DNA of 64,000 bases from contig JAPLGO010000038.1 of assembly GCA_026390115.1 (NCBI GenBank), positions 186,001 through 250,000 of the forward strand, given 5' to 3'. Origin of the DNA: Campylobacterales bacterium (lineage in GTDB: Bacteria; Campylobacterota; Campylobacteria; Campylobacterales; Sulfurimonadaceae). The notes under the pieces are model-generated. The model had not been told where the DNA came from. It saw nothing but the letters and a program-made list of their open reading frames with translations, and searched no databases. Position numbers and translations under genes: made by a program. Shown in pieces: positions 1 through 8,561 of the stretch (position 1 is its first letter; each line of letters opens with the position of its first letter).

Positions 1-212
1 ACCGCACACTTTTCATTCATATTTTCAAGCAAATTGTATATCCTTAGAAGAGATAGATAAGTAAAATAATTCGCAATTATACTCACAAAAACCTATATAA
101 AACTTATGGTATTTATTTGAATAATAAAAGTAATAATCTTCCAAAAACTAAAAAAAAATGTGGAACTGATATTGCTTAATAATAAAAAAATATCCAAAGA
201 GAGGTAGGAGAT

Positions 213-1016
213 ATGGAAATTGTTTTACGCAATAATCTTATTCTTATCACTACGGGATTTGATACACTCAATGCGAAATGGATGACCAATTTTTTAAATC
301 ATCATGCCCGTGGTATGCTTTTTTTACCAAAAGCTGTTCTAGTTTTTAGAAATGAAACATTAAGAGAGATAAGAGAAGAATTTTTACATGAACTCAGTGC
401 TTTTCATGCCAGAACACATGACTTCTCGCACGAGTTCTTTTTGCGTTCTATGTTGCGATACGGTGCACAGCCTATAAAGATTGAGCTAGATAAATTAGAG
501 GAGCCGGAGAGTGTAAAGGTAAATCTTTACGCTTATGACAGAGACACTGTTTTGATATCGCTTAGTGCGCCGAATATGTGGGTTCTCAATTATCTTCGTT
601 CGCAGCTTGAAGTTTATGTAGAGCGAGGTACCGACCAATCTTTGGTGATAGATGTCTCCGACTACAAGGCTAAAGCAAGACTTGAGAGGGCGTTAAACAA
701 GCGACATATTTTGCATTATCAGATTCAATACACATACGACAACCATTTTATGAGTAAACTTTACTCAGATTTTGCAAGTTTCAGTTTTGGCAACTTGTGC
801 AAAGATGAAGAGGAGGATGAGACGATGCAGTTTTACACCGTCTTGGAGTGTCCGGTAGGGGCAAGTCAGGATGCACTCAAAAAAAGTTACAAGAAGCTTA
901 CAAAAGTGTATCATCCCGATAAAATATTTAATGAAAAACCTCATATGATTCAGCATTACACCCAGAAATTTCAGCTCTTGCAAGAGGCATATACGGCACT
1001 TCGCATAGTCTCTTAG
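213..1016 (+). CDS. DnaJ-domain protein
   Basis: 267-residue protein with a J-domain at its C-terminus (about residues 205-265). The J-domain has the hallmark HPD motif in 'KVYHPDK', preceded by 'LKKSYKKL' as in helix II. J-domains stimulate the ATPase of Hsp70 (DnaK), so this is likely a specialised cochaperone. The first 200 residues match no domain I recognise. A strong ribosome site (GAGGTAGGAG) lies just before the ATG. It converges on and overlaps by 4 nt the minus-strand gene that follows. Terminal J-domain architecture is common in Campylobacterota; the client is unknown. Confidence 0.85.
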   Translation: MEIVLRNNLILITTGFDTLNAKWMTNFLNHHARGMLFLPKAVLVFRNETLREIREEFLHELSAFHARTHDFSHEFFLRSMLRYGAQPIKIELDKLEEPESVKVNLYAYDRDTVLISLSAPNMWVLNYLRSQLEVYVERGTDQSLVIDVSDYKAKARLERALNKRHILHYQIQYTYDNHFMSKLYSDFASFSFGNLCKDEEEDETMQFYTVLECPVGASQDALKKSYKKLTKVYHPDKIFNEKPHMIQHYTQKFQLLQEAYTALRIVS

Positions 1017-1957
1017 AGAGTCAAAAAGTTTTCTTCTTGTTCTTCTTTTGAGCTCTGTTTTACGAGTGCCTCAAACTCCTTTGAGCTATAGAGTGCTAAC
1101 TCTTTGCCCTTCATGCTCTCAAGCTCTTTAGAAAATCCTCTTTTTGAGAAGAGAACTATTTGTGTTGGTTTTATTTCTAAGCTTTCACATTTTTGCATGA
1201 GTTTATGCAACTCTTTTTTGTTTACTCTGTGATTCGTCCATTTGCACTCTGCGACATATATCTTCTCGTCGTTTGTAATCGTCAGAATATCTATTTCTAC
1301 TTTTGCGTCCCAGTAGCTTCCGGAGCTTACTATCTGCGAATCTCTAAGGTGATAGTTGAGCAGAACCTCTGAAAGCTCTTCAAAAACCAGACTTGTATAA
1401 GCGTTCTGTTTTATCAGAAAATTGTTTATACAATTTTCAAACTTTTTCTCCCCTATCTCTTTATTGAAGGGAGCTATAAAGTAAAACCAGAATCTTATAA
1501 ATGGGTGCACAAAGAGAACTTTGTGAGAGATTCTATGTCTTGCAATCTCTCGTTTTAGTTTGCCATGCGGATTGAGGCTTCGAGCAGGCTCTTCCCTTGA
1601 GAACTCTATTTGAATGAGACCCTTCTCTTGCAAAAAGTTGAGTGCGGATCCTCCGTTAGCATTATTGAGACTCGCCCTGTTAAAGGCAGAAAATATCTTT
1701 CTATCGCCAATAGCCAAGGCTCTCAAAAGTCTTTTGTTGTTTTTATCTCCAAGGGTGAGCTCTTCTATCTTCTCATTTAAAGCATCAAATCTTTTTAAAA
1801 TCAGTTCCTCAATAAGGAGTTCAAGGGGTTTGCTTGTATCTATCACCCAGCCAAGACCGCCGAAGACAGAAAAATACTCAATTTGGAGCTCCATGTCCTC
1901 AGGATAGTTCCTAAAATAGAAGGAGCGGAATTGATTGATGAGTTTGCTGTTTGTCAT
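1013..1957 (-). CDS. DUF234-type protein with PD-(D/E)XK-like nuclease fold
   Basis: 314 residues. The C-terminal third holds 'EIDILTI..DEKIYVAECKW', the E/D...E-x-K arrangement of PD-(D/E)XK nuclease-like folds. This is the signature of the DUF234 module that usually sits behind an AAA ATPase domain. No Walker A motif is visible here, so it is either a stand-alone DUF234 protein or one that has lost its ATPase half. The middle region ('HPFIRFWFYFIAPF') also matches this family. It ends 4 nt inside the convergent DnaJ-domain gene and lies directly downstream of dinB on the same strand (9 nt gap), so co-transcription with dinB is likely. The cellular role is unknown. Confidence 0.65.
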   Translation of the reverse strand: MTNSKLINQFRSFYFRNYPEDMELQIEYFSVFGGLGWVIDTSKPLELLIEELILKRFDALNEKIEELTLGDKNNKRLLRALAIGDRKIFSAFNRASLNNANGGSALNFLQEKGLIQIEFSREEPARSLNPHGKLKREIARHRISHKVLFVHPFIRFWFYFIAPFNKEIGEKKFENCINNFLIKQNAYTSLVFEELSEVLLNYHLRDSQIVSSGSYWDAKVEIDILTITNDEKIYVAECKWTNHRVNKKELHKLMQKCESLEIKPTQIVLFSKRGFSKELESMKGKELALYSSKEFEALVKQSSKEEQEENFLTL

Positions 1958-1966
1958 GCGGAGATT

Positions 1967-3241
1967 CTAGCATAATTCGCTTCCCCATTTCAATGTGTCG
2001 ATACCGTATTTTTCTCTTAGGTTTTGTGAAAAGTCCGTCAGTTTTTTCATCTTCTGCTCCTCTGCAAAGCCTATGAGCGAGAGCTCTTTTTTGGAGTCTC
2101 TTGTAAAGCTTGAGCAGTTTATGCTCAATCTGATTGCATGGAGCCTTCTCTGATTATCGGCTTCATTAAAAAGAACCAAACACAAAGAGTCAAACTTTTT
2201 TTCTGTAAATATTTCACAAAGGGAGATGTTTTTATGGGATTTTTGATTCATCTCATAGCTTATGCTCAGATGAAAAACAGTCGGAATCACTTCAAGTTTT
2301 AAAATTGCAAAGCTGAGATGGCGCGCCAAAACATGTACTCTTCTTCGCAGCTCCGCCCTATCGTAAAGGGGGTCGAAAGTCCGTGATATCCCTATAGATT
2401 TTCTTTTATGCGAGGTTTGAATGGGTGCATCACTCTCTCCGTTCACCCTTTTGTAGAGCTCTTTTGCATAGGGTCCCCATGACTCAACCGTGCCTCTTCT
2501 TGCTTTTAAATCTCCAAGTGTATGGATTTGAGCCGATTTTAGTCTCTCGCTCATGCTTCTGCCAATCCCTGCAAAACTATCCACTTTTATGGGATTTATA
2601 AATCTGTTTTCATCATGCGGATAGATGGTTTTGCACCCAAAGGGTTTGGCGTAGGTGGTTGCAAGTTTTGCAATGTAGCGGGTGTTTGCCGCACCGATGG
2701 AGACGGGAAGTTTCAGCTCTTTTTTTATCTTATGGCGGAGCGAATCTATAAACTGAGGAATGTCCTCATCACTTATCCAGCCGCTCAAATCGCCGTAAAA
2801 CTCATCAATACTTGCCTGCTCAATCAGAGGAATTCTGCTCTGCAAAAATTCGTGAAGCTCATGGGAGAGCTTTTGGTAGAGTGACATGTTGGGAGCTTTT
2901 ATGATGAGTTTCGGGCACAAAACCAGAGCCTCTTTGATGCTCATAGCGGTTTTTACGCCATAGGCTCTTGCCTCGTAACTGGAGGTGGTCAGAATCCCTC
3001 GAATCCGTCCATCTGCATCTTTAAAAGAGTCTCTGTCGTCGTCGCTCTCCTCATAACTTTTAAAAAAAGTAGGAACAAAAGAGCCTGAATTCTCCAGATT
3101 TACACTCTGGTTTTTGGCGGTACTATCAAAAATTTGCGTATCACTTCTACCGCCGATTGCAACAGGCTTATTCTCAAGTGAACTATCAATAATGCGAGCA
3201 GCTGAGACAAAAAAGCAATCGATATCTATATGTATTTTCAA
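1967..3241 (-). CDS. dinB: Y-family DNA polymerase (DinB/UmuC-like)
   Basis: 424-residue translesion polymerase. It begins with the 'HIDIDCFFVSAA' catalytic palm motif and has 'SSYEARAYGVKTAMS', 'QASIDEFYGDLSG' (second metal-binding acidic pair) and the helix-hairpin-helix 'VDSFAGIGRSMSERL'. It copies damaged DNA with low fidelity. The open reading frame now begins at a TTG (bases 3239-3241), because a mobile element has inserted in the first codons. The native ATG, with a synonymous copy of the first codons, is stranded at 30182. An AGGG about 9 nt before the TTG and a TATAAT at 3288-3293 (read on the minus strand) could serve as replacement expression signals. The product appears intact, so it is probably still functional. 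Confidence 0.88.
   Translation of the reverse strand: MKIHIDIDCFFVSAARIIDSSLENKPVAIGGRSDTQIFDSTAKNQSVNLENSGSFVPTFFKSYEESDDDRDSFKDADGRIRGILTTSSYEARAYGVKTAMSIKEALVLCPKLIIKAPNMSLYQKLSHELHEFLQSRIPLIEQASIDEFYGDLSGWISDEDIPQFIDSLRHKIKKELKLPVSIGAANTRYIAKLATTYAKPFGCKTIYPHDENRFINPIKVDSFAGIGRSMSERLKSAQIHTLGDLKARRGTVESWGPYAKELYKRVNGESDAPIQTSHKRKSIGISRTFDPLYDRAELRRRVHVLARHLSFAILKLEVIPTVFHLSISYEMNQKSHKNISLCEIFTEKKFDSLCLVLFNEADNQRRLHAIRLSINCSSFTRDSKKELSLIGFAEEQKMKKLTDFSQNLREKYGIDTLKWGSELC
3222..3240. repeat. attL core (19-bp direct repeat)
   Basis: Identical to 30163-30181. It lies across the start region of dinB (codons 2-7 on the minus strand). Similarity continues on the dinB side: the 13 bases before the repeat match 10 of 13 at the other end, and every mismatch is synonymous in the dinB reading frame (IDCFF). 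This is typical of an attachment site that mimics host coding sequence. Confidence 0.8.
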
Positions 3242-3289
3242 TTTATAAATCCCTACTTATATGGATTGCACAAGGTATTAATATTTTAT

Positions 3290-3332
3290 TATACACATTT
3301 TTATACACTTCATATTGTTTTAAAGTGGTTTA
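3290..3332. repeat. Left arm-type repeat of the element end
   Basis: This 43-nt segment matches 30013-30055 at 38 of 43 positions without gaps and in the same orientation. Each copy contains TATACAC twice. The left copy starts 49 nt inside the core repeat and the right copy ends 107 nt inside it. Paired repeats just inside both ends are expected for integrase or excisionase arm sites; the binding protein is inferred. Confidence 0.55.
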
Positions 3333-3416
3333 TTTTAATCATTTTTTCTGGTGATTTAAAGAATTATAAAGGATAAATATATGAAGAGGTATTTATATGA
3401 CAAATTGTCAAACTTT

Positions 3417-3890
3417 TTATCTATGTCCATTTTCAAACCATTGATCAACTTCTTTGACATTATAAATAATTTTTCCACCTTCATTTTTTTGATGGTAAGG
3501 AAGTTTGTCATTTATTCTACCTCGAAAATTTTGCTGTGAGGTTTTTGACACATTATATTTTTGTTCAAACTCTCTGACTGTTAAATATTGTTTACAATGT
3601 ATCATTGCCATCTTTTTTTCAATTTCTATTACTTCACTAATCTTTTCATTTTCACTCAAAAGATTATTCAATTTAATTAATGGAATATCAAAATCTGATA
3701 CAAACTCATTCCAGATTTCTTTTTCATCTTTTGTTTTTATTTCAAGAATCTCTTTCCATGCACTATTCGTATGTGCTAAATCATCTGAGTAGCCTTTTTC
3801 AATAAGAGTCTCTATAAGCTCATCATATTGTTTTTGTCTCAGTTGTATCAAATCTTCTATAACTTCTTTTATTACCGCTTTTTTATTCAT
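3417..3890 (-). CDS. Hypothetical protein with C-terminal helix-turn-helix
   Basis: 157 residues from the ATG at 3890, which follows AGGGG by 8 nt; the frame extends upstream but without a ribosome site. The C-terminal 50 residues ('YLTVREFEQKYNVSKTSQQNFRGRI...KIIYNVKEVDQWFENG') look like an excisionase or MerR-like winged helix-turn-helix that reads DNA. The N-terminal part is helical and charged. It is the first gene inside the left end of the element, so it could be the excisionase or an element regulator. No family is recognised with certainty. Confidence 0.5.
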   Translation of the reverse strand: MNKKAVIKEVIEDLIQLRQKQYDELIETLIEKGYSDDLAHTNSAWKEILEIKTKDEKEIWNEFVSDFDIPLIKLNNLLSENEKISEVIEIEKKMAMIHCKQYLTVREFEQKYNVSKTSQQNFRGRINDKLPYHQKNEGGKIIYNVKEVDQWFENGHR

Positions 3891-4122
3891 ATTCAACCCC
3901 TGAAAATATAGAACTAATTGCATTTCTTGAAAACTATAAAAACATTATAGCTATGTAAGAGTTAAATTTATAATTTATTTTAAAGTATAACATATACTTA
4001 TCCTAACATTCTTTTGAATATTAAACAAGTAAATTACAAAAAAAAGGTAAAATAGACGCAAAATTATTTATTAGACTTCTTGCATAACCAAAAAAGCGGT
4101 TCTAAAATTGCTTTTGAGGAGT

Positions 4123-4581
4123 ATGGAAAAATATGAACGATTGCAAAAGATGAAACCACCCGAGTTCAAACGGCTGGTGGGTGTAAAAAATGAGACATTT
4201 AAGGCAATGCTTGAAGTATGCGAAGAGCATCATAAAGAGAAAAAGCGTCGAGGCGGGAAACCGAATATCTTATCAACTGCAGATCAATTATTACTAATGC
4301 TGGGATACTATCGAGAGTATCGAAGTATGGCACATATTGCATTTGACTACGGGGTGAGCGAAGCAACCGTTTCAAGAGTGATTCAAGAGATGGAGAGTGT
4401 ACTGATACAATCAGGTAAATTTTCACTACCTGGTAAAAAAGCTTTATATGAAGATGGAGGAATTGATCTTGAGTATATCGTTATCGATGCGACAGAATGT
4501 TCAGTGCAACGCCCAAAAAAAGACAATATCGATGCTACAGCGGAAAGAAAAAGCGACATACTGTCAAAGGACAAATTGTGA
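4123..4581 (+). CDS. IS5-type transposase, N-terminal frame (orfA)
   Basis: 152 residues. It contains a helix-turn-helix ('YGVSEATVSRVIQEM') and the first catalytic Asp region ('IVIDATECSVQRPKK') of IS5/DDE_4-type transposases. The ATG is preceded closely by GAGGAG; a TTG at 4108 is a possible earlier start. The frame runs through an A7 tract (4515-4521), where a -1 shift joins it to the following frame. The family's conserved 'CSVQRPKK-x-(R/Q)-YSGKKKRHT' block is restored only after that shift. Confidence 0.8.
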   Translation: MEKYERLQKMKPPEFKRLVGVKNETFKAMLEVCEEHHKEKKRRGGKPNILSTADQLLLMLGYYREYRSMAHIAFDYGVSEATVSRVIQEMESVLIQSGKFSLPGKKALYEDGGIDLEYIVIDATECSVQRPKKDNIDATAERKSDILSKDKL

Positions 4582-4952
4582 TTGATAATATTTGTACAGC
4601 GGTAAGCGTGAGTAATATTCATGATTTTAAACTGTTCAAACAATCAAGATTGCCAATCAAAAAAGAGACCAATGTAAAAGTAGATACTGGCTATCTCGGG
4701 ATTAATTTTCTGCACAGTAATAGCGATATTCCAAAGAAAAAAACCAAACTTCATCCTCTCACAAAAGAAGATAAGCTTGCCAATAAAATGAAAGCATCTG
4801 CACGTATAACCGTCGAACATGTCAATGCAAAAATAAAGACGTTTAAAATACTGGGAGAAAAATACCGTAACCGTCGAAAACGATTCGGCTTACGTTTTAA
4901 TCTGATATGTGCTTTAATTAATTCTGATCGAAGATTTGGAGTAAAATGTTAG
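4497..4952 (+). CDS. IS5-type transposase, C-terminal frame (orfB)
   Basis: Reached by -1 frameshifting on the A7 tract at 4515-4521. It carries the rest of the DDE domain: 'YSGKKKRHTVKGQIVID', 'VDTGYLGI' (second Asp region) and 'ITVEHVNAKIKTFKILGEKYRNRRKRF' (the Glu region). It ends at the first base of the right inverted repeat. Programmed frameshifting is known in several IS5 subgroups; a plain inactivating mutation at a homopolymer cannot be excluded from the sequence alone. The ATG at the frame's start is unlikely to be used. Confidence 0.75.
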   Translation: MFSATPKKRQYRCYSGKKKRHTVKGQIVIDNICTAVSVSNIHDFKLFKQSRLPIKKETNVKVDTGYLGINFLHSNSDIPKKKTKLHPLTKEDKLANKMKASARITVEHVNAKIKTFKILGEKYRNRRKRFGLRFNLICALINSDRRFGVKC

Positions 4953-4955
4953 GTT

Positions 4956-7025
4956 ATGCAAGAAGTCTATTATAAAAGAGAAAATTTGGAAATTAAAGAG
5001 CTTCAACCAATCGTCAATTTTATTTACTCAGTCGCGGATGATGTGCTGGTAAATTACTATGAAAAAGCAAAATACAAAGATATTATTTTACCTATGACGG
5101 TTATTCGTCGTCTTGATGTAGTTTTAGAACCTACGAAAGAAACAGTAGTTAAAATCTATAACGAACATAAAGACCAATTTGATAATATGGATGATTTGCT
5201 TGGCGGTAAAAACGGCTCAAATCTTGGTTTTCATAATCACTCGAATTTCACTCTTAAAATGCTACTTGATGACCCATCTAACATTAGAAGTAATTTTGAA
5301 AACTATCTCAATGGCTTTAGTGCAGATGTTCAAGATATTCTCGAAAAATTTGAGTTTAGAAATCAAGTTGCTAAATTGGAGCGAACGAATGCTTTATATG
5401 CAACAATAGGCAAGTTTTGTTCATCATCTATCAATCTTTCACCAAACGATATAAAGGATGAAAATGGAAAAATCATTTATCATGGATTATCAAATCTCGG
5501 TATGGGGTATGTATTTGAAGAACTTCTCAGACGATTTAACGAAGACGAAAATGCACAAGCAGGAAAGCACTTTACACCAAGAGAGATAATATCTCTTATG
5601 ACTAATCTTGTATTTGTTCCATTAAAAGAAGAAATCAAGCAAGGAACTTATTTTATTTATGATAATGCTTGTGGTTCAGGTGGAATTTTAAGCGAAGCAA
5701 AACAGTTTATTACTGATAGAGATGGAGAAATAGCCTCCGAAGCGACCATTAAAACATTTGGGCAAGAGGCTTCAGATGAGATTTTTGCTATTTGTAAATC
5801 GGATATGATGGTAAGAGGTGAAAACCCTAATAATATTAAATACGGCTCAACTCTATCAAATGATCAGCTTGGAGATATGACATTTGATTTTATGCTTACA
5901 AATCCACCGTTTGGAACACCGTGGAAGATAGACCAAACAGAGTTAGGGATAGAAGGAACTGGACAAGATAAAAAGTTAGACAGCTGTAACGATAGCAGAT
6001 TTCATATAGGTATAACAGATGTCGGCGACGGACAGATGATGTTTATGCAAAATATGCTTTCTAAAATGAAGAGAGTTACAAAAGATACACCTCTTGGAAG
6101 TCATATTGCCTCAATCCATAACGGAAGTTCATTATTTAGTGGTGACGCAGGAAGTGGGGAAAGCAATATCCGAAAATATATCATAGAAAATGATATGCTT
6201 GATGCAATCATAGAACTTCCAAGAGATATGTTTTATAATACAAATATCTCTACTTATATTTGGTTAGTTACAAATAATAAAAAGAATAAAGGCAAAATAA
6301 AACTTATCAACGCAGGTGGAGAAGATTTTTATAAAACAATGTCAAAAAGTTTAGGTAAAAAAAGAAATGAGATGAAACCATCCCAAATAACTAAATTGAC
6401 AGAACTTTTTATGAGTAACCAAGAGAGTAATTATGTAAAAATATTTGATAATGAAGATTTTGGATACTCAAAAGTTACAATAGACAGACCTCTAAGACTT
6501 GAATATAAAGATATTGAATCTAATATTGACTTATTTAAAGCGACAAAAGAGTTTGAAAAATTAAAAGATGATAGACCACATGAGTTATTAAAAGCTCTTA
6601 GAACTGTAACTGAAAGCATTAATGATACAGAGTTTTTTAAAGCACTTGCAAAACAATTATCATTTAAATTAAGCAAAGGGCAAGTAAAAGCTATAAGAGA
6701 TATTTTTGGCAAAGTTAGCAAGGAAGCTTCCGAAGTTTATAATGACCCATTTGACACAAAAAAAGGTATTCTTGCTGATAGCAATTTGAGAGATAGTGAA
6801 AAAATACCATTAAAACAAGATATACAAGAGTATTTCGACAAAGAAGTCAAACCCTTTGTTTCTGATGCTTGGATAGTTTGGGATAGCATCAAAGTAGGAT
6901 ATGAGATACTGTTTAACAAATATTTTTATGAGTATAAAGCACCTCGACAACTGGATGAGATTTTCAAAGACATAAAAGCTCTTGAAGAGAAAACTGAAAA
7001 CCTTTTAGAAAAGATAATATCATAA
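4956..7025 (+). CDS. hsdM: Type I restriction-modification DNA methyltransferase (M subunit)
   Basis: 689-residue adenine-N6 methyltransferase. The SAM-binding motif DNACGSGG is at about residues 236-243, preceded by GKHFTPRE. The catalytic NPPF is at about 316-319. With HsdS it methylates the recognition sequence; with HsdR it forms the restriction complex. The N-terminal helical domain ('LQPIVNFIYSVADDVL') is intact. The ATG lies inside the IS right inverted repeat. A TTG at 4986, preceded by AAGAG, could be the native start, since the family normally begins close to this point. Its native promoter appears to have been displaced by the IS. The stop overlaps the hsdS start by 1 nt. Confidence 0.92.
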   Translation: MQEVYYKRENLEIKELQPIVNFIYSVADDVLVNYYEKAKYKDIILPMTVIRRLDVVLEPTKETVVKIYNEHKDQFDNMDDLLGGKNGSNLGFHNHSNFTLKMLLDDPSNIRSNFENYLNGFSADVQDILEKFEFRNQVAKLERTNALYATIGKFCSSSINLSPNDIKDENGKIIYHGLSNLGMGYVFEELLRRFNEDENAQAGKHFTPREIISLMTNLVFVPLKEEIKQGTYFIYDNACGSGGILSEAKQFITDRDGEIASEATIKTFGQEASDEIFAICKSDMMVRGENPNNIKYGSTLSNDQLGDMTFDFMLTNPPFGTPWKIDQTELGIEGTGQDKKLDSCNDSRFHIGITDVGDGQMMFMQNMLSKMKRVTKDTPLGSHIASIHNGSSLFSGDAGSGESNIRKYIIENDMLDAIIELPRDMFYNTNISTYIWLVTNNKKNKGKIKLINAGGEDFYKTMSKSLGKKRNEMKPSQITKLTELFMSNQESNYVKIFDNEDFGYSKVTIDRPLRLEYKDIESNIDLFKATKEFEKLKDDRPHELLKALRTVTESINDTEFFKALAKQLSFKLSKGQVKAIRDIFGKVSKEASEVYNDPFDTKKGILADSNLRDSEKIPLKQDIQEYFDKEVKPFVSDAWIVWDSIKVGYEILFNKYFYEYKAPRQLDEIFKDIKALEEKTENLLEKIIS

Positions 7026-8350
7026 TGCTAAAAGCTAAAAAATATGAGAATTATAAGCCATCGGGAGTAGATTATATTACTGATATTCCAAGTCATTGGG
7101 AAGTGAAAAAGTTAAAATATGTAGCTACTTTAATTAAAACTGGTTCTACACCTTCTGCAAAAAAAGGTGATTATTTTACTGATGGCATTATAAACTGGTA
7201 TTCCCCAAGTGACTTTAATGATGATTTTTATTTAAAGAGTTCTACAAAAAAAGTAATATCAAAAGCAGTGGAAGACAAGGAAGTTGCAATATATGAGAAA
7301 GGAAGTATCCTTTTTACAGGTGTTGGTTCTGTTGGTAAAGTGGGAATGATAACTGAAAAAGCAAGTTGTAATCAACAAATAAATATTATAGAATTAAATC
7401 GTGATTTTTCAAATATATATGCGATGTACTTACTTTACATTATAGGTTTAGAAGTCAAAAAATATGCAAAAGCTACAATATTACCTATATTCAATCAAGA
7501 TGAAACAAAATCTTTAAATATTACAGTGCCACCAATTTATGAACAAACAAAAATAGCCGACTTTTTAGATATTAAAAATAAAGAGATTGAAGAGTTTATA
7601 TCTTATAAACAAAAGCAAATAGCACTTCTTGAAGAGCAAAAAGAAGCCATTATAAACAAAGCAGTTACAAAAGGCTTAAATGAAACGATAGAGTTTAAAG
7701 ATAGTGGTATTGAATGGATTGGGGATATTCCAAAGCACTGGAAAGTTAAAAAACTTAAGTTTTTAGCTGATGTTATGGGTAGTAATGTAGATAAATTGAC
7801 CAAAGAAGATGAGATACCAGTATTGTTATGTAATTATACAGATGTATATAAAAATGATGTTATTACAAATGGTATAGATTTTATGGAAGCAACAGCAACA
7901 GATTTGGAAATCGCAAAATTTTTAATTAAAAAAGATGATGTGATTATTACAAAAGATAGCGAGACAGCTGACGATATGGCAGTGCCAACATATGTAGCAG
8001 AGAATTTTGATAATGTATTGTGTGGATATCACTTGTCATTGATTAGAACATATGGAGAATTACAGGGTAAATTTCTTTATTATCTTTTTACAGCAAGAGA
8101 TTTTAATATTAGATTTGAACTTCATTCAAATGGAGTTACAAGGTTTGGATTAGGTTCAGGTGTGATAAAAAATACATTGATTGCCTATCCCTCACAAAAT
8201 GAGCAAGAGCAGATAATAGAGTTTATTCAAATAGAATTATTAAAAATTGATGAGATTATAAATCAAATTGAAAAAGAGATAGACCTAATAGAAGAGTATA
8301 AAATCAGCTTGATAAGTGAAGTTGTTACTGGACAGATTGATGTTAGATAA
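7025..8350 (+). CDS. hsdS: Type I restriction-modification specificity subunit
   Basis: 441 residues with two target-recognition half-domains, each opening with the family signature: 'DIPSHWEVKKLKYVATLIKTG' near residue 22 and 'DIPKHWKVKKLKFLADV' near residue 236. Each is followed by a helical spacer rich in Lys and Glu ('YKQKQIALLEEQKEAIINKAV' and the C-terminal 'IEKEIDLIEEYK'). The two halves read the two parts of a bipartite DNA site. Its start overlaps the hsdM stop and its stop region overlaps the next small gene, so translation is coupled. Confidence 0.92.
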   Translation: MLKAKKYENYKPSGVDYITDIPSHWEVKKLKYVATLIKTGSTPSAKKGDYFTDGIINWYSPSDFNDDFYLKSSTKKVISKAVEDKEVAIYEKGSILFTGVGSVGKVGMITEKASCNQQINIIELNRDFSNIYAMYLLYIIGLEVKKYAKATILPIFNQDETKSLNITVPPIYEQTKIADFLDIKNKEIEEFISYKQKQIALLEEQKEAIINKAVTKGLNETIEFKDSGIEWIGDIPKHWKVKKLKFLADVMGSNVDKLTKEDEIPVLLCNYTDVYKNDVITNGIDFMEATATDLEIAKFLIKKDDVIITKDSETADDMAVPTYVAENFDNVLCGYHLSLIRTYGELQGKFLYYLFTARDFNIRFELHSNGVTRFGLGSGVIKNTLIAYPSQNEQEQIIEFIQIELLKIDEIINQIEKEIDLIEEYKISLISEVVTGQIDVR

Positions 8351-8375
8351 TAATATGACACAAGGAATAGAGTAT

Positions 8376-8561
8376 ATGAAACTGATACATACAATCGTGA
8401 ACAATGACTGGTTTTTACTATTTGCAGGATTGGCAAGTATTATTTCTTTTGGTATGGCTTTCTTTGCTGTTAGTAAAGTTAAAAATATTGATAAAAGTTT
8501 TCATCAAAAACAGAATGGCACAAGCAATAAACAAGCAGGCAGGGATATGAATAATGCTTGA
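8376..8561 (+). CDS. Small membrane protein with C-terminal 'NKQAGRDMNN' motif
   Basis: 61 residues from the ATG at 8376, which follows GGAATAGAG; earlier in-frame ATGs at 8340 and 8355 are alternatives. One transmembrane segment ('WFLLFAGLASIISFGMAFFAV') is followed by a short polar tail ending in 'NGTSNKQAGRDMNNA'. A very similar motif ('GNQQAGGNINN') opens the next protein. This suggests the two interact or read the same ligand. It is the first gene of a cassette inserted between hsdS and hsdR and overlaps the next gene by 8 nt. The function is unknown; a membrane sensor or effector is an inference. Confidence 0.55.
   Translation: MKLIHTIVNNDWFLLFAGLASIISFGMAFFAVSKVKNIDKSFHQKQNGTSNKQAGRDMNNA

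Larger units (their letters stand above)
4072..4969 (+). mobile_element. IS5-family insertion sequence
   Basis: About 900 bp bounded by perfect 18-bp inverted repeats: TAGACTTCTTGCATAACC at 4072-4089 and its complement at 4952-4969. TTAT lies directly outside both ends and could be a 4-bp target duplication, though the exact ends are ambiguous by one or two bases. It encodes a DDE transposase in two overlapping frames. It lies at the very start of the type I restriction operon, and its right inverted repeat contains the ATG from which the hsdM frame now begins. Family assignment is from the transposase motifs. Confidence 0.88.
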
